Shown: one piece after another, positions 26,126 to 33,172 of the stretch
Layout: every line of letters starts with the position of its first letter
Position numbering within the stretch: the first letter of the stretch is position 1
Assembly (NCBI RefSeq): GCF_000308675.1
Contig: NZ_BAGE01000052.1
Location: 124,001-188,000 of the forward strand
Source of the DNA: Nocardia paucivorans NBRC 100373
Lineage (GTDB): Bacteria > Actinomycetota > Actinomycetes > Mycobacteriales > Mycobacteriaceae
Reading direction: 5' to 3'
DNA length: 64,000 nt
The notes under the pieces: generated by a model
What the model saw: only the letters and a program-made list of their open reading frames with translations
The model's database searches: none
What the model was told of the DNA's origin: nothing
Position numbers and translations under genes: made by a program

Positions 26126-27111
26126 GTGTTTCCTTCCGTTCGGCCGGCCCGCACCGGCATCGGCCGCGTGGTGGGCGCATTCGGTTCCCGGGTCGGTTCC
26201 ACCCCCTCGGCTGCGAGCATGAGCCGCACCATCTCCCGAAAATTCACCGTCGGCGCCCACCCGGTGCGTTCCCGCAGCCGCCGGGCATTGCCCACCATTG
26301 CGGGTTCGCGGCGGGTCAGCAGCGTCGGCTCCTCACGGACATAGCGGGTCCAGTCCAGCCCGACCGCGCCGAAGGCCTCGGCGCAGAAGTCGGCGACGGT
26401 GTGGTGGACACCGGTGGCGACGACGAAGTCCTCGGGCTCGTCCAGGTCCAGCACGGCGCTCATGGCGCGCACGTAGTCGGGGGCGTAACCCCAGTCGGCG
26501 CCCGCGTCCAGGCGACCGACCACGAGCTCGTCGGCCGTACCGCGGACAATCGCGGCCACCGCGCGGACGATCTTGCGAGAGACGAATTTTTCCGGACGTA
26601 ACGGTGATTCGTGGTTGAACAGGATTCCGGCCGCGGCGTACACCCCTCGGGCGCGGTGGATGCGGCAGGCCAGCAGCCCGGCCGCCTTGGTGAGGGCGTA
26701 GACGCTGCGCGGTTGTATGGGGCTGTCCTCGTCGCGGACGGCGATCCCGGTGCCGGAATCGATCGCGGAACCGTAGATATGGGCGGAGGCCGCGTAGAAG
26801 ATCCTGGTGTCGGGGCTGTGGTGTGATACCGCTTCGGCGAAATTGTGCACCTGCAGGGTGTTCACCCGGTGGGCGGCGTGGGCGAGTTCATGTGCCGCCA
26901 TCGGCGGGTCCTGGGCGGAATGTTGCACCGCGGCCAGCAGATACACCCGGCTCGGTCGCAGCTCGGCGACGAGCCGTGCCACCGCGTGCGGATCGGTGAT
27001 ATCGATCGGACCCCCGCGCCCGATACCCAGGACGGTTTCCCCGCGTTCGACCAGCAACCGGGTCAGCAGGGTTCCGTCCTGTCCGTCCGCACCGGTGACG
27101 ATCACGGTCAT
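26122..27111 (-). CDS. GDP-mannose 4,6-dehydratase-like SDR (probable GDP-6-deoxyhexose reductase)
   Basis: 329 aa. Extended SDR of the Gmd/RMD family: VTGADGQDGT, AAVQHS, the YALTK catalytic pair, GILFNHESPLRPEKFVSRKI and DWGYAPDYVRAM. It is about as similar in layout to Gmd as the second copy at 28361, but it is shorter and its early loop lacks the RRxS-N-T segment of a true Gmd. It therefore more likely reduces or modifies the GDP-4-keto-6-deoxy sugar (RMD- or fucose/talose-type step). ATG 27111 overlaps the C-methyltransferase stop by 4 nt. Confidence 0.8.
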   Translation of the reverse strand: MTVIVTGADGQDGTLLTRLLVERGETVLGIGRGGPIDITDPHAVARLVAELRPSRVYLLAAVQHSAQDPPMAAHELAHAAHRVNTLQVHNFAEAVSHHSPDTRIFYAASAHIYGSAIDSGTGIAVRDEDSPIQPRSVYALTKAAGLLACRIHRARGVYAAAGILFNHESPLRPEKFVSRKIVRAVAAIVRGTADELVVGRLDAGADWGYAPDYVRAMSAVLDLDEPEDFVVATGVHHTVADFCAEAFGAVGLDWTRYVREEPTLLTRREPAMVGNARRLRERTGWAPTVNFREMVRLMLAAEGVEPTREPNAPTTRPMPVRAGRTEGNT

Positions 27112-28364
27112 CGCACCACATCCAACCGCGGCAGTGGGAACACCAACCGCCCCCCGGAGGCGAGGAAGGCGCGTTCCCGTTCGATCATCATGTCGCGGAA
27201 ATGCCAGGGCAACACGAAGAACTGGTCGGGGTCGCGGCGCCGCGCCTGCTCCTCGGAAACGATGGGTATGCCCGTGCCCGGGGTGAACTTGCCGAATTTG
27301 TCGTCGTTGACCTCGGCGATGCATTCCAACCACCGCGGTCCTATGCCGCAATGTTGCAACATCACATTGCCCTTGGTGGATGCGCCGTAGCCGAGGGTAC
27401 GCAGTCCGGCGCGTTCGGAGCGGTCGAAGAAGTCGCGCACCGATTCGCGGTGGTCGGCGACGCGGGCGGCGAACTCGGCGTAGTGGTGGCCGTCGTGCAG
27501 ATTCAGTTCGCGTTCCTCCCGCCGCATCCGATCGATGCGGGTGGTGGCGTCGCGGGTGGGGGTACCGATCTTGCCCAGGGTCAGCGCGAAGCTACCGCCG
27601 TTGACCCCGTTGCGTTCCACGTCCAGCACCGTGAAACCACAGCGCCGGGCCATCCATTCGATCTGTTCGAGCGTGTAGTACTCGAGGTGTTCGTGGCAGA
27701 TGGTGTCGTAGGAGGTGGTCGCCAACATGGCGGGCAGATAGCTCTGTTCCAGAACCCAGACACCGTCGTCGGTGAGGGTTTCGTGAACCGCCCGCATGAA
27801 CTCCAAAGGGGCGGGCACGTCGTAGAACATGGCGATCGAGGTGATGACCTTGGCCTTGCGCCCGTCGAGGGCCTCGGCCACCGCTTTCGCCGAGAAGTAG
27901 CCGGGTATCAGCCGCACATGCTCCGGATAGAAGCGGCGGAACTTCTCCGCCAGTGGGTCGATACCCACCAGAGTCGCCGAACCCACCGGATATTGTTTCA
28001 GCAGTGTCGCGTCATTGCTGCCGATATCGATCACGATATCGGCGGGTTCCAGCGGAACGCGTTCCCGAATCCGGGCGACCCGGTGACCCAGATGCGCGAT
28101 CATCGCGCTGTTGAGCCCGGACCGATACCCGTAGCCGGGCGAGTACATATCGTCGAAGTCGGCGGTGTGCCGCAACTGCACCAGGCCGCATTCGTGTTCG
28201 TCCGACGGCACACAGCGCACCACCTCGAGCGGATACCGGGGCGCCGACAGCGGTTCACGTGCCGGGAACACCCCGGTCAATGCCATGGTTCCGAGATCGA
28301 TGACCGTCTCGAGTCGCGGGTTGTCGCATACCCGGCACCGATCGATACTTCCCGTCTGCTTCAC
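27108..28364 (-). CDS. Sugar C-methyltransferase (TylC3/NovU type)
   Basis: 418 aa, the normal length for this family. An N-terminal zinc-finger domain (CRVCDN and the later HECGLVQL) is followed by a SAM domain with DIVIDIGSNDATLL and GIDPLAEKF, and a C-terminal domain containing HEHLEYYTLEQI and GYGASTKGNVMLQHCGI. These enzymes C-methylate C-3 of 4-keto-6-deoxy nucleotide sugars to give branched sugars such as mycarose or noviose. The catalytic Tyr/His pair region CHEHLEYY is intact. GTG 28364 overlaps the gmd stop (GTGA). Here the substrate would be the GDP-linked 4-keto sugar, whereas known relatives use dTDP sugars. Confidence 0.88.
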   Translation of the reverse strand: MKQTGSIDRCRVCDNPRLETVIDLGTMALTGVFPAREPLSAPRYPLEVVRCVPSDEHECGLVQLRHTADFDDMYSPGYGYRSGLNSAMIAHLGHRVARIRERVPLEPADIVIDIGSNDATLLKQYPVGSATLVGIDPLAEKFRRFYPEHVRLIPGYFSAKAVAEALDGRKAKVITSIAMFYDVPAPLEFMRAVHETLTDDGVWVLEQSYLPAMLATTSYDTICHEHLEYYTLEQIEWMARRCGFTVLDVERNGVNGGSFALTLGKIGTPTRDATTRIDRMRREERELNLHDGHHYAEFAARVADHRESVRDFFDRSERAGLRTLGYGASTKGNVMLQHCGIGPRWLECIAEVNDDKFGKFTPGTGIPIVSEEQARRRDPDQFFVLPWHFRDMMIERERAFLASGGRLVFPLPRLDVVR

Positions 28365-29383
28365 GCGTGCTCCATATCGTGGGCGACCATCAGTTCCACC
28401 AGCTCGGTGAAACTGGTGCGCGGCTCCCAGCCGAGCTTCTGTTTGGCCTTGGTCGGATCGCCGGTGAGGTGGTCGACCTCGGCCGGACGGAAGTACATGG
28501 GATCCACCTCCACCAGCACCCGGCCGTTGCGACGGTCGATACCGCGTTCGGCCAGACCCTCGCCTTCCCATTCCAACTCGATACCGACCGCCGCGAAGGC
28601 GGTTTCGCACAATTCGCGCACGCTGTGGGTCTCGCCGGTGGCGATCACATAGTCGTCGGGTTGGGGCTGTTGCAGCATCAGCCACATGGCCTCCACGTAC
28701 TCCTTGGCATACCCCCAGTCCCGGCGGGCGTCCAGATTTCCGATGTAGAGGCGGTCCTGTTTACCGAGGGCGATCCGCACTGCGGCGCTGGTCACCTTGC
28801 GAGTGACGAAAACTTCCGCTCTACGGGGTGATTCGTGATTGAACAGGGTGCCGTTCACGGTGTACATCCCGTAGGCCTCGCGATGGTTCACGGTGATCCA
28901 GTAGGCGTACAGCTTGGCCACCGCATACGGGGAACGCGGGTGGAACGGGGCGGTCTCGTTCAGCGGTTCGGTGCCGACACCGCCGTAGAGTTCCGAGGAC
29001 GAGGCCTGGTAGAAGCGGGTGGCGATACCGGTTTTGCGGATCGCGTCCAGGATGCGCAGGGTACCGATGGCGTTGGTCTCGGCGGTGAACTCCGGGATCT
29101 GGAACGAGATGTGCACATGCGACTGGGCGCCGAGATTGTAGATCTCGTCCGGCCGAACGTCTTCGAGGATGCGGTTGAGACTGCTGGAGTCCATGAGATC
29201 GCCGTAGTGCAGGAACAGCCGCCGCGGGGAATGCGAATCCTGGTACAGGTGATCGATACGCTCGGTATTGATATTCGAGACACGTCGAACGATACCGTGC
29301 ACCTCATATCCCTGCTGCAACAGGAATTCGGTCAGATATGAACCGTCCTGCCCGGTGATTCCGGTGATCAACGCCTTCCTCAT
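28361..29383 (-). CDS. gmd: GDP-mannose 4,6-dehydratase
   Basis: 340 aa. TGITGQDGSYL, RRVSNINTERIDHLY, SSSELYGG, PYAVAKLYAYW (Tyr-Lys pair) and FNHESPRR with FVTRKVT are the full set of Gmd motifs. It converts GDP-D-mannose to GDP-4-keto-6-deoxy-D-mannose. First gene of the eight-gene tailoring operon; ATG 29383 has GGAGG 5 nt upstream and a plausible promoter before it. It gives the entry point for a GDP-linked deoxysugar. Confidence 0.94.
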   Translation of the reverse strand: MRKALITGITGQDGSYLTEFLLQQGYEVHGIVRRVSNINTERIDHLYQDSHSPRRLFLHYGDLMDSSSLNRILEDVRPDEIYNLGAQSHVHISFQIPEFTAETNAIGTLRILDAIRKTGIATRFYQASSSELYGGVGTEPLNETAPFHPRSPYAVAKLYAYWITVNHREAYGMYTVNGTLFNHESPRRAEVFVTRKVTSAAVRIALGKQDRLYIGNLDARRDWGYAKEYVEAMWLMLQQPQPDDYVIATGETHSVRELCETAFAAVGIELEWEGEGLAERGIDRRNGRVLVEVDPMYFRPAEVDHLTGDPTKAKQKLGWEPRTSFTELVELMVAHDMEHA

Positions 29384-29468
29384 GGATCCTCCACGCAGAG
29401 ACTAACTATGGACGCCCGGTGGGTCAATATCTTTCCTTCGCCATCGATCGCAATTAAAATCGGTACGC
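29384..29468 (-). promoter_or_regulatory. Divergent promoter region gmd / GT2
   Basis: On the minus strand TTGACC (complement of 29422-29427) and TAGTCT (complement of 29399-29404) are 17 nt apart, a fair sigma70-type promoter about 16 nt before the gmd start codon. The region is AT-rich for this genome (AATTAAAAT near 29453). No clear promoter elements are seen for the plus-strand gene at 29469. Confidence 0.5.
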
Positions 29469-30227
29469 ATGAATGCGGCCTCCAATCGAACATTGGTGAT
29501 GATTCCCACGTACAACGAGAGCCGCAATGTCGGCCCGTTGCTCGCCGAAATACTCGACCAGGGCGACGATTTCGACATCCTTTTCGTCGACGACAACTCC
29601 CCCGATGGAACCGGTCGCCTACTCGATGAACTCGCAGCTCAGCACACCCATCGAATTCATGTGCTGCACCGATCGAATCGGCGGGGAGTGGGTTCTGCGC
29701 ACCAAACAGGAATCCGTTGGGCATACGACAACGGCTATTCCGAATTGATAACGATGGATTCCGATTTCGCACATCCACCGTCGTATATTCCCGCCTTGAT
29801 GGCTGCCGCGAAAGGTTTCGACATAGTGGTCGGTTCGCGATATCTGAGACAGGACAGTCTGGCCGACTGGACCCCCTTCCGAAAAATTCTCACCAGGGTC
29901 GGGCATTTCCTCACGGTTACGCTTCTGCGAATGCCCTACGATGCCACCGGTGCGTTCCGATTCTACCGGCTCGACACCGTTCCCGTGGCGGCTTTCGATC
30001 TCGTTCGCTCCACCGGATATTCGTTCTTCTTCGAAAGCCTCTACATCCTCACCGCGAACGGCTTCTCCATTACCCAGATACCGATCCACGTCCTCCACCG
30101 CACCGCCGGCGAATCGAAGATGCGCACCCGTGATGTCGCCATCAGTGTGCGGTTTCTGCTGACGTTGTGCGCGGAGAAGTATCTGCGACCGTCGCGTCAT
30201 CGCCTCACCTCGCACCCATCGCGTTGA
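29469..30227 (+). CDS. GT2 polyprenol-phosphate mannose synthase-like glycosyltransferase
   Basis: 252 aa, GT-A fold of the DPM1/Ppm1 type: MIPTYNESRNVGPLL, VDDNSPDGTG, GVGSAHQTGIRWAY, MDSDFAHPP (usually MDADLSHPP), VVGSRY and GAFRFYR. No membrane domain of its own, which fits a partner such as GtrA for membrane work. It should move mannose from GDP-mannose to a polyprenyl phosphate. GDP-mannose is also the start of the operon's deoxysugar route. Codon use is noticeably richer in A and T at third positions than the neighbours (for example AATTAAAAT just before the start and many -A/-T codons early). The 3' end overlaps the convergent SDR gene by 23 nt. Confidence 0.85.
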   Translation: MNAASNRTLVMIPTYNESRNVGPLLAEILDQGDDFDILFVDDNSPDGTGRLLDELAAQHTHRIHVLHRSNRRGVGSAHQTGIRWAYDNGYSELITMDSDFAHPPSYIPALMAAAKGFDIVVGSRYLRQDSLADWTPFRKILTRVGHFLTVTLLRMPYDATGAFRFYRLDTVPVAAFDLVRSTGYSFFFESLYILTANGFSITQIPIHVLHRTAGESKMRTRDVAISVRFLLTLCAEKYLRPSRHRLTSHPSR

Positions 30228-30927
30228 CGCGCCGAGCGGCCAGCCAGTCGATGACCGCGTGCGCCTCCGGCCAGTCGGGGGCGGTCGCGGTCACCGGGTA
30301 CTGGTCGTCGACGTAGTCTGTGGCGAACTGCGAGCGGGACCCGACCGCATCGCGCACCTCGGTCAATGTCACCGTGGTACGCGCACCCACCTCGCGCATC
30401 CCGGTTCCGTCCGCGTTCGCCGCGATCCATTCGGCGCACCAGGTGACCGGCGCAAAACTCTGTCGCGAGTGCCCACTGGCGAAAACCGGCCGATCGGCGG
30501 CCATATCGGCGAGCGCGCCCTTGCGGTAATCGCCGGCGTACATCGGCCCCAGCCGAACCACGAAGCTGTCGTCGCCCACGCACAGCCGTTCGGCCTCGGC
30601 GCGGTTGTGACCGTAGACGGTATCGAGCTGGGTGCGCGCGGAGATACTGCTGATCTGCACGAACCGTTCCCAATGCCAGTCGCGGCGCAGGGCGCGGGTG
30701 GTGGCCACGGACGCCGCGTGGTCGGCCTCCGGATTGTGTTCGGCCCAAAACCTTTTCGACGGACAGGCCGCATTCACCAGCAGCTCGTAGTCGCCGACCT
30801 GCAGCCGCTCGTGGTCGCCCCGCACGACCGGGACCACCTCGTACCCGCCGTGCGCCCGGAACGCCTCGGTGAGCGCGCTGCCGACATAGCCGGCCGCGCC
30901 GATCACCGCGACCCGGGGGCGGGTCAC
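30205..30927 (-). CDS. NAD-dependent sugar epimerase/reductase-like SDR
   Basis: 240 aa, short for an extended SDR. VIGAAGYVGSAL binds the cofactor; ISSISA carries the catalytic Ser. The active-site YxxxK reads YGHNR, so the Lys is replaced by Arg, unusual and possibly weakening catalysis. ATG 30927 overlaps the cupin gene's stop by 4 nt. It is the last gene of the PKS operon and probably acts on the same sugar as the cupin; 4-keto reduction is one option. The assignment beyond the SDR superfamily is weak. Confidence 0.7.
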   Translation of the reverse strand: MTRPRVAVIGAAGYVGSALTEAFRAHGGYEVVPVVRGDHERLQVGDYELLVNAACPSKRFWAEHNPEADHAASVATTRALRRDWHWERFVQISSISARTQLDTVYGHNRAEAERLCVGDDSFVVRLGPMYAGDYRKGALADMAADRPVFASGHSRQSFAPVTWCAEWIAANADGTGMREVGARTTVTLTEVRDAVGSRSQFATDYVDDQYPVTATAPDWPEAHAVIDWLAARRVNAMGAR

Positions 30928-31340
30928 GAGTCCTTCCCTTCCAGGGTGTGTGGCAGTGGTTCCACCTGCACGATCGGTGGATCACATTCGTCCCAGGGTT
31001 TCGTCAGCATGGCCACGAAGGTCAACGAGGTGATCGAGTAGACGGTGTGCATCACCCCGATCGGGGTGCGGGTACAGATGCCCTTGGAGACGTGGATGAA
31101 TTCTTCCGGGCAATTCGGGTCGGTGTGATCGTCCTTGGTGACCAATACCCCCTCGCCCGCCACGAACAGCAGATACTCCACGAAATGCGGGTGGTAGTGC
31201 AGTCCGCGCACCTTACCGGGGTGCATGTAGATGAGGTTGAACTCGAGCAGCGGCTCAGGGGGAACCCAGGTGAAGATCCCGCCGCGACCGTCGCGAACGG
31301 TGTCCAGGTTGCACGACGGCTTGAGAACTTCGACTTTCAC
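30924..31340 (-). CDS. Cupin, sugar isomerase/epimerase-like
   Basis: 138 aa single cupin. GKVRGLHYHPHFVEYLLFVAGEGVLVTKD holds the HxH and Glu pattern (GLHYHPHFVEY), and TPIGVMHTVYS the second motif. Short cupins of this kind (FdtA/WxcM-like, and dTDP-4-ketohexose 3,5-epimerase relatives) move a keto group or invert carbons on nucleotide sugars. Two starts are possible: ATG 31355, overlapping the AT-TE stop as ATGA, or GTG 31340, with AAGGAG 6 nt upstream; the second is preferred. Being inside the PKS operon suggests its product is needed with the polyketide. Confidence 0.72.
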   Translation of the reverse strand: MKVEVLKPSCNLDTVRDGRGGIFTWVPPEPLLEFNLIYMHPGKVRGLHYHPHFVEYLLFVAGEGVLVTKDDHTDPNCPEEFIHVSKGICTRTPIGVMHTVYSITSLTFVAMLTKPWDECDPPIVQVEPLPHTLEGKDS

Positions 31341-31351
31341 AGGTGGCTCCT

Positions 31352-33172
31352 TCATCGGGCGGGTACGGTGCGGGCGAGTTCGTCGGTGATGGCGGCGACC
31401 AGCGCGTACCGCTGATCGGTGAGGAAGAAGTGCCCGCCGGGCAGCAGGCGACGGTCCCGGACGTCCGGCAGAACGTCTCGCCAGGCGTCCAGCTGCGTGG
31501 GCGTGACGGTCGGATCGTCCCGGCCGCCGAAGAGGTGAGCGGGACAGCGTGGCGGTGGCAGCGGAACGAACCGGTAGTCGTCGTAGAGCTCGAAATCGGT
31601 GCGTAGAGCGGGTAGGAACAACTCCATCACCTCCGGGGTGTCCCGGATCTCCGGGGGAATACCGCCGTAGTATTCGACGGCGGTGAGAAAGTCCTGATCG
31701 GGGAGGGCGGACAGTGTGGCGGGACGCGGCAGGTGCGGCGCCGCCGAGCCGGAGAGGAACAACGCCCGGGGGTGGTGCCCGTCGGGGAGTCTGCGAGCGA
31801 CCTCGAAGGCGGTGAGCGCGCCGAGACTGTGACCGAAAAAGGCGAACGGCAGGTCGGACAGTTCCAGCACTCGGGTCACCGCAAGCTCTACCAGGGTCTC
31901 GAAGGCGCGTAATGGTGTCTGGCGGGTATGCCGTTGCCGCGCGGGTAGTTCGACGACGGCCAGTTCCAGGGTGTCCGGGAGCAGATCGCGCCACGGCGCG
32001 TAGGCAGCCGCCTTCCCCCCGGCGAAAGGCCAGCAGAACAACCGCATGCGGACGGTGGTGGTCCGGTAGCGGTGGACGGTCAAAGGAGAATCCGAGGTCT
32101 CGCGGGTCGGGGCGAACCGATCGGATACCGCCGAGGCACGATCGAAAACCACACCGGTGTCGGATGATTCGACCGTGCTCGTGGCCGGTACCGACCGCGG
32201 CGGCCGACCCCGAGCGGAAACATTGCGTCGGTCCTCGGCCGAGGAATCCCGGATCACGGCGGCCACCGTGGACAGATCGCCCACCCGGGAAAGCGGGGTG
32301 ACCGATACACCGAGGGTGGCGAAGAATTTCGTCAACGGTGTGGAGCCGCCGATTTCGACGACGGGCGCGCCCGGGTGTGTAGTGGTGAGCGTGCGCATAT
32401 TCGCCGTCCACCGCACGGGAGCACTGATCTGACGTACCAAGTGCTCGACGACGGTGGCGGGATCGTGGAAGCCACCGGTGTGGTTGGAGGTCACCACGGC
32501 TGCGCGGTCGGCGCGTAACCTGGCCGCGCAAGCGTTGAGGTGTTCGGCGAACTCGGGTTCGACAACGCGCATCCAGCGCGAATGAAAGGGTGCGCTCACC
32601 CGCAAGGGGATGAACCGCAGATCGGGGACGTGCGCCGCGAGTCGCTCCCGTGCCGCGGCGATATCGTCGACGCGCCCGCTTATCACCATCTGGTCCGGTG
32701 AGTTGTCGTTGGCGATCTCCGCACCGGTGGCCGCGATGATCGCGCCGATATCCCGGTCGGCGATATCGGGCACAACGAGCGCCGCCATGGTGCCTTCCCC
32801 CTCGGGCACCGCCCGCTGCATGAGCGCTCCACGGGTGCGGACCAAACGCACCGCGTCGGACAGCTCCAGTGCCCCGGCCGCGACCAGGGCGCTGTATTCG
32901 CCGAGGCTGTGTCCACCGAATGCGCTCGGCCGCCAACCGAATTCGTCGACCAGGACCCGGTAGGCGGCCATCTGTGCCGTCAGCAGGCACGGTTGGGTGA
33001 ACTCGGTGCGGTGCAAGCGGGGATCCCTCCGTGCGCAGAGCGCGTACAGATCCTCCCCGATCGCTTCACTGGCCTCGGTGAAAATCTTTCGCGCCGAAGG
33101 GAATTCGTTGCAGAAATCGACTCCCATACCGGTACGCTGCGCCCCTTGCCCCGGGAAGACCACAATGCCCAT
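31352..33172 (-). CDS. Trans-acting malonyl acyltransferase fused to type II thioesterase
   Basis: 606 aa with two enzymes. Residues 1-310 are a FabD-like AT: FPGQGAQ, Ser89 in GHSLGEYSAL, TRGALMQ, and His197 in APFHSRWM, the form seen in malonyl-loading ATs of trans-AT systems. A linker (about 311-371) leads to a GrsT-type type II thioesterase: FCWPFAGGKAAAY, Ser449 in GHSLGALTAFE, and a final GGHFFL with the catalytic His. The AT should load malonyl onto the six PKS modules that lack an AT; the TE should clear stalled or wrong acyl groups. ATG 33172 has GGAGG 7 nt upstream and shares one base with the PKS stop (TGATG); GTG 33175 is an alternative. Confidence 0.92.
   Translation of the reverse strand: MGIVVFPGQGAQRTGMGVDFCNEFPSARKIFTEASEAIGEDLYALCARRDPRLHRTEFTQPCLLTAQMAAYRVLVDEFGWRPSAFGGHSLGEYSALVAAGALELSDAVRLVRTRGALMQRAVPEGEGTMAALVVPDIADRDIGAIIAATGAEIANDNSPDQMVISGRVDDIAAARERLAAHVPDLRFIPLRVSAPFHSRWMRVVEPEFAEHLNACAARLRADRAAVVTSNHTGGFHDPATVVEHLVRQISAPVRWTANMRTLTTTHPGAPVVEIGGSTPLTKFFATLGVSVTPLSRVGDLSTVAAVIRDSSAEDRRNVSARGRPPRSVPATSTVESSDTGVVFDRASAVSDRFAPTRETSDSPLTVHRYRTTTVRMRLFCWPFAGGKAAAYAPWRDLLPDTLELAVVELPARQRHTRQTPLRAFETLVELAVTRVLELSDLPFAFFGHSLGALTAFEVARRLPDGHHPRALFLSGSAAPHLPRPATLSALPDQDFLTAVEYYGGIPPEIRDTPEVMELFLPALRTDFELYDDYRFVPLPPPRCPAHLFGGRDDPTVTPTQLDAWRDVLPDVRDRRLLPGGHFFLTDQRYALVAAITDELARTVPAR

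Noticed and set aside
31356..32990. Upstream extension of the cupin frame
   Set aside because: It lies inside the AT-TE gene in another frame and shows only Arg-rich shadow sequence; the cupin begins at 31340 or 31355.
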